Assembly: GCF_013416555.1 (NCBI RefSeq)
Contig: NZ_JACCFG010000001.1
Location: 186,001 to 250,000, forward strand
Source of the DNA: Sphingomonas sp. R-74633
GTDB taxonomy: Bacteria > Pseudomonadota > Alphaproteobacteria > Sphingomonadales > Sphingomonadaceae
Reading direction: 5' to 3'
Length of the DNA stretch: 64,000 nt
The notes under the pieces were generated by a model. The model was not told the DNA's origin. It made no database searches and was given only the letters and a program-made list of their open reading frames with translations. A program made the translations under genes and the position numbers. Shown in pieces: positions 26,693 through 38,091 of the stretch; position 1 is the stretch's first letter; every line of letters begins with the position of its first letter.

Positions 26693-28248
26693 GTGGCGTA
26701 TCGAGGCGTGCGGTGGTGGCGGGCGGCGTGGCGCTGGCGGCGGTGCCGCTGATTGCGCGGGCGGCGCCCGGGGATGCGGTGGTCGAGACCCGAGCCGGGC
26801 GCTTCGAGGGCGACAGGCTCGATGGCGGGATGCTGCGCTTCCGGGGCATCCGCTATGGCAACGCCCCGCGCTTCCGCGCGCCGACAGCCTTTGCGGCGCT
26901 GGGCCAGAGCGTCCCCGCGCACGACTTCGGACCGATCTGTCCGCAGGGGAAGGGCGGCCAGCCCGCCTCCGAGGATTGTCTGTTCCTCAACATCTGGACG
27001 CCCGGCGCCAACAAGGCGGCGAAGCGCCCGGTGATGCTCTACATCCATGGCGGCGCCTATTCGAACGGGAGCGTCACCGTGCCGCTCAACGACGGCGAGA
27101 AGCTGGCGGCGGCCGAGGATGTGGTGGTGGTGACGGTGAACCACCGGCTCAACGCGTTCGGCTATCTCTACCTCGCCCGGCTCGACCCGCGCTTCGCCGA
27201 CAGCGGCAATCTGGGGCAGCTCGACCTGATCCTCGCGCTGCAATGGGTGCGGGACAATATCGCGGCGTTCGGCGGCGATCCGGGCCGCGTGTTCCTGTTC
27301 GGCCAGTCGGGCGGCGGCGCAAAGATCGCCACGCTGATGGGGATGCCGGCGGCCAAGGGCCTGTTCCATTCCGCCGCGACGATGAGCGGGCAGCAGGTCA
27401 CGGCTTCGGGCCCGATCAACGCGACGAAGCGCGCCCAGGCCTATCTGGCGAAGCTCGGGGTGAAGGAGGACAATCTCCAGCCTTTGCTCGACATGCCGGT
27501 GGAGAAGCTGGTCGATGCGCTCGACGCGACCGATCCGATCCTGGGCGGGGGCGTCTATTTCGGGCCGGTGCTCGACATGAAGTGGCTCACCCGCCACCCG
27601 TTCTGGCCCGATGCCAACCCGCAATCGCTCGCGATCCCGATGATCCTGGGCAACACGCATGACGAGACACGCGCCTTCATCGATCCGGGCTCGGCGAAGG
27701 TGAAGGGGCTGACCTGGGACAATGTCGCCGCGCGGATGGCGCCGGAACTCCGCATGGACCTGCTGCCCGAATGGGTCGTCGGCCAGTATCGCGCGCATTT
27801 CCCGTCGGACACGCCCGAACAGCTCTTCTACCGCGCGACCACCGCCGGGCGAAGCTGGCCGGGCCAGTTGCTCGAGGCGGATGCGCGGGCGGCCTCCGGG
27901 GCCAAGTCGACCTGGGTCTATCAGGTCGATTTCCAGTCGCCGACCAAGCCCGAGCGCGGCGCGCCGCATACGATGGACATCGCACTCGCCTTCGGCACGC
28001 TCGAAGCGCCGGGCTCGTTCGCCGGCACCGGGCCGGCCGCGCAGAAGCTCAGCCGGCAGGTGATGGGCGCCTTCGCATCGCTTGCCCGCACCGGGCGTCC
28101 GGCGACGCGCGGGCTGGCCTGGGCGCCCTATACGTTGCCCAACCGCGCGACGATGGTCTTCGATGCGAACAGCCGCGTGGTCAACGACCCGCGCAAATGG
28201 GAGCGTGAGCTGTGGGGCAGGGTGCCGTATATCCAGCCGGGTTCCTGA
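26689..28248 (+). CDS. Type-B carboxylesterase, exported
   Basis: A 519-residue alpha/beta hydrolase of the carboxylesterase type B family. The N-terminus [21 protein letters not shown] is a likely Tat signal. The oxyanion region [12 protein letters not shown], the nucleophile elbow FGQSGGGAK (Ser207), the acidic [11 protein letters not shown] and the His in [13 protein letters not shown] form a full catalytic set. In this pectin locus it may remove acetyl, methyl or feruloyl groups from pectin fragments; that is inference from position. ATG overlaps the chemoreceptor stop (ATGA). Confidence 0.88.
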   Translation: MSGVSRRAVVAGGVALAAVPLIARAAPGDAVVETRAGRFEGDRLDGGMLRFRGIRYGNAPRFRAPTAFAALGQSVPAHDFGPICPQGKGGQPASEDCLFLNIWTPGANKAAKRPVMLYIHGGAYSNGSVTVPLNDGEKLAAAEDVVVVTVNHRLNAFGYLYLARLDPRFADSGNLGQLDLILALQWVRDNIAAFGGDPGRVFLFGQSGGGAKIATLMGMPAAKGLFHSAATMSGQQVTASGPINATKRAQAYLAKLGVKEDNLQPLLDMPVEKLVDALDATDPILGGGVYFGPVLDMKWLTRHPFWPDANPQSLAIPMILGNTHDETRAFIDPGSAKVKGLTWDNVAARMAPELRMDLLPEWVVGQYRAHFPSDTPEQLFYRATTAGRSWPGQLLEADARAASGAKSTWVYQVDFQSPTKPERGAPHTMDIALAFGTLEAPGSFAGTGPAAQKLSRQVMGAFASLARTGRPATRGLAWAPYTLPNRATMVFDANSRVVNDPRKWERELWGRVPYIQPGS

Positions 28249-28250
28249 CC

Positions 28251-28264
28251 TGACACCGGTTACC
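28251..28264. promoter_or_regulatory. Operator-like site before the LacI-type regulator
   Basis: TGACACCGGTTACC keeps the left half and centre of the palindrome and lies 47 nt before the regulator start, right after the esterase stop. It suggests autoregulation. Confidence 0.55.
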
Positions 28265-28311
28265 TGACAGGGCTGTCGACAAACCCGTATCGCTTTGTCT
28301 CGTGGGTCATT

Positions 28312-29358
28312 ATGTTCACGAATATGGAGAGAACCGGAAAGCCCACGATCAACGACGTGGCCCGCATCGCTGGCGTGTCGAAGAAGACCGTCAGCCGCGT
28401 GATCAACCGATCGCCGCTGCTCAACGGGGATACCCGCGCCAAGGTGGAGAAGGTGATCGCGGACCTAGGCTATGTCCCCAACGTCCAGGCGCGCGCGCTG
28501 GCGCTGCGCCGCAACTTCCTGATCGGGCTGATCCACGACAATCCCAACGCCCAGATGGTGATGAACGTGCAGGCCGGCATGCTCGAGGCGATGCGCGAAA
28601 CCGAGTTCGAGCTGATCGTCCGCCCGATCGACCGCGGCAGCTCGACGATGCTCGAGGATGTGCGCAACTTCCTCGAGCGCCAGCGCCTCTACGGCGTGAT
28701 GTTCCTGCCGCCGGTCTCGGAGAACGAGATGGTGGCCGAGCTCTGCCGCGAGCTGGGCATCCGCTATGTCCGCATGGGCTCGGCGACACTGGACTCCTCC
28801 GAGCACATGGTCGCGTCGAACGACAGCGAGGTGGTGACCGAGGCGGTGAACCATCTGATCGCGCTGGGCCATCGCCGCATCGGCCTGATCGCCGGCCCGC
28901 ATGGCTTCCGCTCGGCGCGTGAGCGCCGCAAGGGCTTCGAGAATGCGCTCGAACAGGCCGGGATCAAGCTGCCGCGCAGCCTGATCGCCGACGGCAACTA
29001 CACCTTCGAGACTGGCCTGGCCGCGGCCGACCGGCTGCTCGACCTGTCGCCGCGTCCCACTGCGATCTTCGCGTCGAACGACGAGATGGCGGCCGCGACA
29101 CTCCACGCCGCGCGCCGCCGCGGGATGAGCGTGCCCGAGGATCTGTCGATCATCGGCTTCGACGACACCGCGATCGCCTCGCATATCTGGCCGCCGATGA
29201 CGACGGTGCACTGGCCGATCATCTCGATGGCCCGCTCGGCGGCGCTCAAGCTGCTCGCCGAATATTTCGGGGGCGACGACAATGCCGTGGAGGAGCCGTC
29301 GCTGTTTCCCTCCACGCTGATCCACCGCGCCTCGGTCGCCCCGCCGCGCGACGGATAA
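28312..29358 (+). CDS. LacI-family transcriptional regulator of the uronate locus
   Basis: A 348-residue LacI/GalR regulator. The helix-turn-helix is at about residues 12-35 (TINDVARIAGVSKKTVSRVI) with the hinge region NVQARALALRR. The periplasmic-binding-like sensor domain follows (FLIGLIHDNPNAQ, IGLIAGPHGFRSARERRKGF, AIFASNDEMAAATLHAARRRG, SIIGFDDTAIASHIWPPMTT). The ligand is probably a uronate or 2-keto-3-deoxygluconate. ATG at 28312 or 28324 are both possible. It is flanked by operator-like palindromes whose central CG fits LacI-family binding. Confidence 0.93.
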   Translation: MFTNMERTGKPTINDVARIAGVSKKTVSRVINRSPLLNGDTRAKVEKVIADLGYVPNVQARALALRRNFLIGLIHDNPNAQMVMNVQAGMLEAMRETEFELIVRPIDRGSSTMLEDVRNFLERQRLYGVMFLPPVSENEMVAELCRELGIRYVRMGSATLDSSEHMVASNDSEVVTEAVNHLIALGHRRIGLIAGPHGFRSARERRKGFENALEQAGIKLPRSLIADGNYTFETGLAAADRLLDLSPRPTAIFASNDEMAAATLHAARRRGMSVPEDLSIIGFDDTAIASHIWPPMTTVHWPIISMARSAALKLLAEYFGGDDNAVEEPSLFPSTLIHRASVAPPRDG

Positions 29359-29443
29359 GGCGTATTTTTGGGGTGCCGCACAGCGGCATTTCCCCGATGT
29401 TGCTGAAATAGCGCAATGCCCGAATTGTAACATTTTGTTCAAT

Positions 29444-29458
29444 GACACCGGTTGACAT
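29444..29458. promoter_or_regulatory. Operator-like site overlapping a possible -35 box before the 1115-residue receptor
   Basis: TGACACCGGTTGACA carries the conserved TGACACCGGT core, and its right end forms TTGACA (29453-29458), a good -35 hexamer. Binding here would block RNA polymerase. No strong -10 is visible 16-18 nt downstream. It lies in the 330-nt gap 29359-29688, whose other content is the hairpin at 29562. Confidence 0.55.
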
Positions 29459-29561
29459 CGGGGGCTTCCCGCGTGATCAAGAGGGTGAACAAGCGTGGCT
29501 GAGACGCTTGCGCTCAAGCGAACATGTAGATTCGCATACGGGGCGTAGGAGGGGGCAAGTC

Positions 29562-29618
29562 GCGACATAGCTGTATTTTGCGGAGCGACTTCGGTCGTCC
29601 TCCGCGTTGCTGTGTCGC
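29562..29618 (+). promoter_or_regulatory. Two-tier RNA hairpin with UUCG loop in the leader of the large receptor gene
   Basis: An outer 10-bp stem, GCGACATAGC (29562-29571) with GCTGTGTCGC (29609-29618), one G-U pair. An internal loop (TGTATTTT / GTT) follows, then GCGGAG (29580-29585) with CTCCGC (29600-29605), a two-base bulge and CGAC-TTCG-GTCG (29586-29597), a stable UUCG tetraloop. It ends 70 nt before the ATG. No T-run follows, so it is not a plain terminator. A 5'-UTR control element is the best guess. Confidence 0.55.
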
Positions 29619-29688
29619 ACCCTAATTCCGGGCTCCAATGGGCGCATCGACCAGTGCTTGTCGATGAGAAGACTTTGGGGAGGAATCG

Positions 29689-32600
29689 ATGCTTTCTACC
29701 GCTGACAACCTGGCTGTGCGCCGTTCGGCGCTCCGCGGCACGACGGCGCTCGGCGCGCTCGGCATTGCGCTGGTGATGGCCGCACCGGCCTGGGCCCAGA
29801 CGGCCGGAGCCGCTGCCGAGACCACGACTGCCGTTGCCGCCTCCGCGCAGGACGTGCCGCAGGAAGCACCGCAGACCCCGGAGCAGGCCCAGGCCCAGGG
29901 CGAGACCATCGTTGTCACCGGTTTCCGCGCCTCGCTGGCCAACTCGGTCAACATTAAGAAGAACTCGAATCAGATCGTCGATGCGATCACCGCCGAGGAC
30001 ATTGCCGACTTCCCGGACGCCAATCTGGCGGAATCGATCCAGCGCCTGCCGGGCGTCTCGATCGACCGTGACAATGGCGAGGGCCGCACGATCACCGTGC
30101 GCGGCCTGGGCGGCGACTTCCAGTCGGTGCGCCTGAACGGCGCCGACGCACAGAACATCGCGGGCGGCAACCAGTCCGACGCCGGCGCGAACCGCTCGCG
30201 CGGCTTCGATTTCAACACCTTCGCCTCCGAGCTGTTCGGCGGGATCAAGGTGACCAAGTCCACTGCGGCGGAGAATGACGAAGGCTCGCTCGGCGCGATC
30301 ATCGACCTGACCACCGGCCGCCCGCTCAGCTACAAGAAGAACCGCTTCGCCGTGGGCGCCGAGGCCGAGTATCGCGAGAACGGCAAGAGCTGGAACCCGC
30401 GCTTCACCGGCCTGGCCTCGGTCCATGTCACCGATAATTTCGGCATCCTGGTCTCGGGCGCGTACCAGAAGCAGGAGCAGCAGATCGACTCGTACCGCCG
30501 CAACATCGGCGTGTTCGAATATACGTATCGCAACTCGGCGATCGCGGGCGTGACGCCGGCGGTCTACGGCTTTGCCCGCCCGAACAACCAGGGCACCGGC
30601 GCGACCTTCGGTTCGGATCCCGCCGCCTATGCAGTGATCACCCCGACCACGATCATCCCGGGCCTGCCCTCGATCGGCCGCCAGTATCTCGACTATGAGC
30701 GGATCGGCGCCACCGCGACGATGCAGTGGAAGCCGAGCGCGGGCACCGAGATCACGCTCGACGGCGTCTTCTCGCGCTACGACCAGAACAGCGACAGCAC
30801 CGGCATCACGCCGATCGGCCTGAACCGCAACGGCACCAACGCGCGTGTTCTCGGCGTCGGCACCGCCGGCCTGCGCGCGATCGGCACCGCGAATGGCTAT
30901 GCGGATCGCGTGGCGCTCTATCCGAACTGCGTGCCGAGCGCGACGATCGACTGTAATGGCGATGCAGCGGGCAACGGCGTCGGCCAGACGCCGCTGACGG
31001 GCTATTTCAACAGCCTCAACCCGAACAACCTCAACCCGTATGACTATTACAACAATCCGGCCTCGCCCGGCTATGTCGCGAGCGGGACCCAGACCGGCTA
31101 TTACAACGAGCTGCTCGGCCGTCCGAACACCAAGATCCGCGCCGCGCACGTCAACAGCGCCGGCCAGGCCGATTACATGGTGCTCGACGATGTCGACTGG
31201 CGCAGCTTCTCGGACACGCAGTTCGGCCGGACCGACTTCAAGCAGGTGACGCTGAACGTGCACCAGGAGTTCGCACCGAACTTCTATGCCGACGCCACCG
31301 GCGGCTGGTCCAAGTCCGAGTTCCGTTCCTACGGCACGCTCACCGAATTCAACGCGATCGATCAGGACAATTATGTCTTCGACGACCGCGGCGGCGACAA
31401 GATGCCGGTGTTCAGCCCGGGCTTCGACGTCGCGAACCCGAGCAGCTGGACGCTGGTGAAGGGCCTGTCGACGATCCGCTACTTCACCAACACCGTGGAC
31501 AATGAGTTCAAGGTGGCGCGCGTCAACTTCACCTTCGACGCGCTGCCCGAGATGTCGATCAAGTTCGGCGGCACCGCCAAGCAGTTCGACTATGTCGGCG
31601 ACCAGGGCCGTCGCACCCAGTCGATCGAGGCGATCAACCCGACGCTGGCGGAATCGCACCTCAACATCACCGATCTCGGCCGCACGATCAGCTTCGGACA
31701 GGGCCTGAACGTGTCGTCGGGCACGCCGACCAGCTATTATGCGCCGGATACCCAGAAGTTCATCAACCAGTTCGGCATCAACTGTAACTGCGTGAACAAA
31801 TGGGGCGACTTCCGTGCCTCGGTCGACGGCCGCCAGAAGGGTGGCGTCACCGAGCAGGACGTGTCGGGCTATTTCCAGGTCGATTATAACGTCAACCTGC
31901 TCGGCCGCCCGCTGCGCGGCAATGCCGGTCTGCGCGTCGCCAACACCCGCGTGTTCGGTTCGGGCAATGTCGGCGGTGCCGATGGCGTCGCCGGCCTCGC
32001 AGTGACCGCCAAGAACGAATATTGGGACTGGCTGCCCTCGATGAACGCGAACTGGGAAGTGCAGGACAACCTGCTCATCCGCTTCGCCGCTTCGAAGGTG
32101 ATGTCGCGTCCGCAGCTGGCCAGCCTGACCCCGGGCACCACTGCGTTCAGCTCGAGCCTCGCCACCAGCGGCGCGGCACCGTCGCTGACCGTGGGCAACC
32201 CCTATCTCAACCCGTTCCGCGCGACCAATCTCGACCTGAGCATCGAGAAGTATTTCACGCATAACGGCCTGATCGCAGTGAACCTGTTCAAGAAGAACAT
32301 CGACAGCTTCCCGCAGCAGGTCGCACTCGAGGCGCCGCTCTCGGCCGTGTTCGAGCCGGCGGTGTACCAGCAGGTGCTGGGCTTCATCACCAACGCCGGC
32401 CTCAACGCCTATACCCAGGCGGGCGGGACCTGGGCGATCCGCCAGTTCCAGGACGCACCGGGCGGCACGATCAAGGGCGTCGAAGTCAATCTGCAGAGCG
32501 ACTTCTTCTTCCTGCCGGGCTTCCTCAAGCATTTCGGCGTGATCGCGAACTACACGCACATCGACTCGAACCTGAGCTATCTGACGGGCACGGTGCTCAA

Positions 32601-33036
32601 CACCACCACCTCGGTCTCGGGCACGGCGGCGAACACCTATGCCGAGGGGCCGTTCCTCAACACTTCGCCGGATGCGTTCAACGCGACGCTCTATTACGAG
32701 GACAGCAAGTTCTCGGCGCGTGTCTCGGGTTCGTGGCGCGCGCGCTATGTGAACCGCTTCCCGCTGGCGAGCGGCACCTGCTCGGTGGGCACCACCACCG
32801 TGGCGGGCGGCCCGTGCAACTCGCCGGTGTTCGCGGACTTCGGCTATAACGAGGAGCAGCTGAACATCGATTTCGCGATGTCCTACGCGCTCACCAAGTT
32901 CGCCAAGCTCTCGCTCGAGGGTCGCAACATGACCAACGCACCGCAGTACCGCACCATGTATGCGGCGAACCCGGTGAGCCAGACCTATGCCAGCACCGGC
33001 CGGATCGTGACCGCCGGGCTGCGCATGAACTTCTAG
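29689..33036 (+). CDS. Large TonB-dependent receptor (oligosaccharide type)
   Basis: A 1115-residue outer-membrane receptor, among the larger of its class. The signal peptide ends near APAWAQ (about residue 36). A TonB-box-like ETIVVTGFRASLANSV, the plug (AEDIADFPDANLAESIQRLPG, ITVRGLGGDFQSVRLNGAD) and a long beta-barrel follow, ending with RIVTAGLRMNF. It sits after the LacI-type gene in the uronate locus with its own operator-like site and structured leader, so it is the probable importer of oligogalacturonides; the ligand is inferred. A ribosome binding site (GGGGAGG) precedes the ATG. Confidence 0.93.
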   Translation: MLSTADNLAVRRSALRGTTALGALGIALVMAAPAWAQTAGAAAETTTAVAASAQDVPQEAPQTPEQAQAQGETIVVTGFRASLANSVNIKKNSNQIVDAITAEDIADFPDANLAESIQRLPGVSIDRDNGEGRTITVRGLGGDFQSVRLNGADAQNIAGGNQSDAGANRSRGFDFNTFASELFGGIKVTKSTAAENDEGSLGAIIDLTTGRPLSYKKNRFAVGAEAEYRENGKSWNPRFTGLASVHVTDNFGILVSGAYQKQEQQIDSYRRNIGVFEYTYRNSAIAGVTPAVYGFARPNNQGTGATFGSDPAAYAVITPTTIIPGLPSIGRQYLDYERIGATATMQWKPSAGTEITLDGVFSRYDQNSDSTGITPIGLNRNGTNARVLGVGTAGLRAIGTANGYADRVALYPNCVPSATIDCNGDAAGNGVGQTPLTGYFNSLNPNNLNPYDYYNNPASPGYVASGTQTGYYNELLGRPNTKIRAAHVNSAGQADYMVLDDVDWRSFSDTQFGRTDFKQVTLNVHQEFAPNFYADATGGWSKSEFRSYGTLTEFNAIDQDNYVFDDRGGDKMPVFSPGFDVANPSSWTLVKGLSTIRYFTNTVDNEFKVARVNFTFDALPEMSIKFGGTAKQFDYVGDQGRRTQSIEAINPTLAESHLNITDLGRTISFGQGLNVSSGTPTSYYAPDTQKFINQFGINCNCVNKWGDFRASVDGRQKGGVTEQDVSGYFQVDYNVNLLGRPLRGNAGLRVANTRVFGSGNVGGADGVAGLAVTAKNEYWDWLPSMNANWEVQDNLLIRFAASKVMSRPQLASLTPGTTAFSSSLATSGAAPSLTVGNPYLNPFRATNLDLSIEKYFTHNGLIAVNLFKKNIDSFPQQVALEAPLSAVFEPAVYQQVLGFITNAGLNAYTQAGGTWAIRQFQDAPGGTIKGVEVNLQSDFFFLPGFLKHFGVIANYTHIDSNLSYLTGTVLNTTTSVSGTAANTYAEGPFLNTSPDAFNATLYYEDSKFSARVSGSWRARYVNRFPLASGTCSVGTTTVAGGPCNSPVFADFGYNEEQLNIDFAMSYALTKFAKLSLEGRNMTNAPQYRTMYAANPVSQTYASTGRIVTAGLRMNF

Positions 33037-33115
33037 ACCTTCGGGGGGAGGGGACGGGGCGGCGCCCGCAAGGCGCGCCGCTCCAACCTTGAGCCCAAAT
33101 CATTCCCTTTCCTGG

Positions 33116-33147
33116 CCGGCGCCACGCCTCCGTGCGCCGGTCGTTTT
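33116..33147 (+). terminator. Intrinsic terminator after the large receptor gene
   Basis: Stem CCGGCGC(C)AC / GTGCGCCGG with one bulged base and a 6-nt loop, followed by TCGTTTT. A second hairpin (GCGGCGC / GCGCCGC, about 33064-33083) lies just upstream without a T-run. Confidence 0.7.
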
Positions 33148-33167
33148 GTGTCCGGCGGCCAGGCGAC

Positions 33168-33184
33168 TTTACGCCTTCTTTATG
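33168..33184 (+). promoter_or_regulatory. Possible KdpE-binding site upstream of the kdp operon
   Basis: TTTACG and TTTATG boxes 5 nt apart, followed by CCCGGCCCG. As I recall it, the E. coli kdp promoter has TTTATA and TTTACA boxes followed by CCCCGCCCG at the KdpE site. It lies 80 nt before the first ORF of the operon. The match is by eye and short. Confidence 0.35.
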
Positions 33185-33263
33185 CCCGGCCCGAACTTCC
33201 CCGTGGAACCTTAATGCCGGCCCGCCCCACATCGCCGCCGTGACGATGTGAGGAGTTTTCGCA

Positions 33264-33545
33264 ATGCCGGCGTTACTGCGCCGCCTCGAGACGGGCGGAT
33301 GCGGCTGGAGAATTGAGCTCGGGTTCCGGCTCGGCGGCGTGCTGCTGCTTGCCGCCTGCGCGCTTGCGCTCTGGACACTGAGCCTCTCGGCCAGCCGGCC
33401 GTCCCCCCATCCCGTCGCCCCCGCCGAATTCGGCGAGGCCATGTTTTCCGTTGCCGCCTGGGCACTCGGCTGGGCTCTGCTCGCCGAGGGCCCGGGCCTG
33501 TTCCGCCTTTGCGCGCTGCCCGAGCGGCATGCCCGCCACCGATAG
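33264..33545 (+). CDS. Small membrane protein at the head of the kdp operon
   Basis: A 93-residue ORF with two hydrophobic segments (LGGVLLLAACALALWTLSL and AMFSVAAWALGWALLAEG). A GAGGAG ribosome binding site is placed before the ATG. The family is not recognised. It is 10 nt upstream of another tiny ORF and then kdpF, so it is probably transcribed with the potassium ATPase. A link to Kdp assembly or stability is possible but only suggested by position. Confidence 0.55.
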   Translation: MPALLRRLETGGCGWRIELGFRLGGVLLLAACALALWTLSLSASRPSPHPVAPAEFGEAMFSVAAWALGWALLAEGPGLFRLCALPERHARHR

Positions 33546-33555
33546 GGGAAATCCA

Positions 33556-33639
33556 ATGAACGACCTGATCTGGCTGGGGGTGCTCGCAGGACTGTTCCTG
33601 CTGACTCTCGCCTGTGTCCGCCTGTGCGACCAGGCCTGA
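33556..33639 (+). CDS. 27-residue membrane peptide before kdpF
   Basis: A 27-residue ORF, too short for most gene callers: MNDLIWLGVLAGLFLLTLA then CVRLCDQA. It is one membrane helix with a short C-terminus. GGGGAA precedes the ATG. Similar one-helix peptides ending in a (V/A)RLCD-like tail occur, to my recollection, before kdpF in other kdp operons. It lies 11 nt before kdpF. Function unknown. Confidence 0.6.
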   Translation: MNDLIWLGVLAGLFLLTLACVRLCDQA

Positions 33640-33650
33640 GGAGAACCGCG

Positions 33651-33740
33651 ATGCCGCTGCCGCTACTTCTCGCCGGGCTCACTGCGCTGGGCCTGCTCCT
33701 TTACCTCGTGGCCGTGCTCGTCCGGCCCGAGCGCTTCTGA
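33651..33740 (+). CDS. kdpF: Potassium-transporting ATPase subunit KdpF
   Basis: A 29-residue single-helix subunit, ending in YLVAVLVRPERF, the usual KdpF C-terminal pattern. KdpF stabilises the KdpFABC complex in the inner membrane. A TGAGGAGAAC ribosome binding site overlaps the stop of the preceding 27-residue ORF. It was found by reading the gap before kdpA. Confidence 0.92.
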   Translation: MPLPLLLAGLTALGLLLYLVAVLVRPERF

Positions 33741-33752
33741 TCGGAACGCGCC

Positions 33753-35456
33753 ATGACCGTCCAAGGCTGGATGCTGATCGTTGTTTTCGTGGCCCTCCTC
33801 GTCGCGCTGGCCAAGCCGGTGGGGCTGTGGCTGTTCGCCATTTATGAGGGGCGGCGCACGCCGCTCCATGTCGTGCTGGGCCCCGTGGAGCGTGGCTTCT
33901 ACAAGCTGGCCGGGGTCGACCCGAATGCCGAGCAGGGCTGGCGCCGCTATGCGCTACATATGCTGGCATTCCAGCTGGCGGCGCTGTTGTTCACCTATCT
34001 GGTGCTGCGCTTCCAGGACCTGCTGCCGATGAACCCGCGCGGGCTCGCCGGCCTCTCGCCCGATGGCGCGATGAACACGGCGATCAGCTTCACCACCAAT
34101 ACCAACTGGCAATGGTATTCGGGCGAGGCGGCGCTTTCGAACCTCAGCCAGATGCTGGGGCTGACGATCCATAACTTCCTGTCGGCGGCGACGGGCATCG
34201 CGATCGCCTTCGCGCTGTTCCGCGGGTTCGCGCGGAAACAGGCGAGCGGGATCGGCAATTTCTGGGCCGACATGACTCGGGTGACGCTCTACGTGCTGCT
34301 GCCGATCTGCGTAGTGTACGCGCTCTATCTGATCGCCAGCGGCGTGCCGCAGACCTTCGCCGCGCTGGTCGATGCGACCACGCTGGAAGGCGCCAAGCAA
34401 TCGATCGCGCTGGGGCCGGTGGCGTCGCAGGAAGCGATCAAGATGCTCGGCACCAATGGCGGCGGCTTCTTCAACGCCAACTCGGCGCACCCGTTCGAGA
34501 ACCCCAGTGCGCTGACCAACTTCGTCCAGATGCTGTCGATCTTCATGCTCGGCGTCGGGCTGACCTACACGTTCGGCAAGGCGGTGGGGAATAGGCGCCA
34601 GGGCTGGGCGATCCTCGCCGCGATGCTGACGCTGTTCGTGGTCGGTGCGGGCGTGACCTATTGGCAGGAAGCCGCGGGCAACCCGGTGCTCCACCATCTC
34701 GGCCTGGCCGGCGGCAATATGGAGGGCAAGGAAGTCCGCTTCGGCATCGCCGCCAGCGCGCTCTTCGCTACCGTGACCACCGCGGCCTCGTGCGGCGCGG
34801 TCAATGCGATGCATGACAGCTTCACGGCGCTCGGCGGACTCGTGCCGCTGTTCAACATGGAGCTCGGCGAAGTCGTGGTCGGCGGCGTCGGTGCGGGCAT
34901 TTACGGCTTCCTGCTGTTCGCCATCCTCGCGGTATTCGTCGCCGGACTGATGGTTGGGCGTACGCCCGAATATGTCGGCAAGAAGATCGAGGGACGCGAA
35001 GTGAAGCTCGCGGTGCTGGCGATCGCGGTGCTGCCGCTGATGATCCTCGGCGGCACGGCGCTCGCCTCGGTGCTGCCGGCGGGGCTTGCGGGGCCGCTCA
35101 ACAAGGGGCCGCACGGCTTCACCGAGATCCTCTACGCCTTCACCTCTGCCACTGCGAACAACGGCTCGGCCTTTGCCGGCCTCACCGCGGGCACGCCCTT
35201 CTACAACGGGCTGCTCGGCGTCGCGATGTGGGTGGGGCGCTTCTTCATCATCGTGCCTGTGCTCGCCATCGCCGGCAGCCTGGCCGCGAAGCAGGTCCAC
35301 CCGGAAAGCACGGGCTCGTTCCCGACGACCGGACTGCTGTGGATCGGCCTGCTCGTCGGCATCATCCTGGTGCTGGGCGGACTGACGTTCCTCCCCAGCC
35401 TCGCGCTCGGTCCCATCGCCGATCATCTCGCGATGATCCACGGCCAGCTCTTCTGA
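33753..35456 (+). CDS. kdpA: Potassium-transporting ATPase K+-channel subunit KdpA
   Basis: A 567-residue inner-membrane subunit that carries the K+ selectivity filter of the high-affinity KdpFABC pump. All four filter repeats are visible: [41 protein letters not shown] and [12 protein letters not shown]. There are about ten membrane segments. The length and order kdpF-A-B-C match the classical operon. It lies 12 nt after kdpF and 11 nt before kdpB. Confidence 0.98.
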   Translation: MTVQGWMLIVVFVALLVALAKPVGLWLFAIYEGRRTPLHVVLGPVERGFYKLAGVDPNAEQGWRRYALHMLAFQLAALLFTYLVLRFQDLLPMNPRGLAGLSPDGAMNTAISFTTNTNWQWYSGEAALSNLSQMLGLTIHNFLSAATGIAIAFALFRGFARKQASGIGNFWADMTRVTLYVLLPICVVYALYLIASGVPQTFAALVDATTLEGAKQSIALGPVASQEAIKMLGTNGGGFFNANSAHPFENPSALTNFVQMLSIFMLGVGLTYTFGKAVGNRRQGWAILAAMLTLFVVGAGVTYWQEAAGNPVLHHLGLAGGNMEGKEVRFGIAASALFATVTTAASCGAVNAMHDSFTALGGLVPLFNMELGEVVVGGVGAGIYGFLLFAILAVFVAGLMVGRTPEYVGKKIEGREVKLAVLAIAVLPLMILGGTALASVLPAGLAGPLNKGPHGFTEILYAFTSATANNGSAFAGLTAGTPFYNGLLGVAMWVGRFFIIVPVLAIAGSLAAKQVHPESTGSFPTTGLLWIGLLVGIILVLGGLTFLPSLALGPIADHLAMIHGQLF

Positions 35457-35467
35457 GGTCCCTTCAA

Positions 35468-37480
<2,013 letters not shown>

Positions 37481-37491
37481 GGAATAGATAG

Positions 37492-38091
37492 ATGTTGAAA
37501 GACTTCACCACCGCGCTCCGTCCGGCGATCGTCCTGACGGTCCTGTTCGCACTGTTGCTCGGCATCGCCTATCCGGCGGCGCTTACCGGCATTGGCCAGC
37601 TTGCCTTCCCGCATCAGGCGAATGGCAGCCTGATCGTCGAGAAGGGCCAGGTCCGCGGCTCCGAGCTGATCGGCCAGGGCTTTGCCGGCGCGGGCTATTT
37701 CCACGGTCGCCCCTCGGCCGCCGGCGCCAATGGCTATGACGCCAGCGCTTCGGCCGGATCGAACCTCGGTCCCGCAGCGCAGGCGCTGTCCGACCGCGTG
37801 ACCAAGGACATTGCCGCCACGAAGTCAGCACCAGCAAATTCGGTTCCCGCCGATCTGGTGACCACCTCCGCCTCGGGGCTCGACCCTGACATCAGTCCCG
37901 AGGCGGCTCTTTACCAGGTGGACCGCGTCGCCAAGGCGCGCGGGGTGGACGCAGAGAAGGTGCGGGCGATCGTCGAGGCGCATGTCGCGCATCCGCTGCT
38001 CGGCTTCCTCGGCGAGCCGCGCGTCAACGTGCTCGCGCTCAATCGCGACCTCGACAAGCAGGTGGCGCAGGGCGCACAAGCCACGCGGTGA
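37492..38091 (+). CDS. kdpC: Potassium-transporting ATPase subunit KdpC
   Basis: A 199-residue subunit with one N-terminal membrane helix (AIVLTVLFALLLGIAYPAAL), then the periplasmic domain with SELIGQGFAGAGYFHGRPSA, ASGLDPDISPEAALYQVDRVAKARG, and the terminal LGFLGEPRVNVLALNRDLD. KdpC raises the ATP affinity of KdpB. It lies 11 nt after kdpB and overlaps the kdpD GTG by 4 nt, so the sensor is coupled to the pump genes. Confidence 0.97.
   Translation: MLKDFTTALRPAIVLTVLFALLLGIAYPAALTGIGQLAFPHQANGSLIVEKGQVRGSELIGQGFAGAGYFHGRPSAAGANGYDASASAGSNLGPAAQALSDRVTKDIAATKSAPANSVPADLVTTSASGLDPDISPEAALYQVDRVAKARGVDAEKVRAIVEAHVAHPLLGFLGEPRVNVLALNRDLDKQVAQGAQATR

Noticed and set aside
28465..32559. 1364-codon open frame on the minus strand
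   Set aside because: Antisense to the LacI-type and receptor genes, low-complexity Arg/Ala/Glu/His composition and no domain; a shadow caused by high GC at third codon positions.
33064..33083. First hairpin after the large receptor gene as the terminator
   Set aside because: Stem is good but no T-run follows; the second hairpin at 33116 has one.
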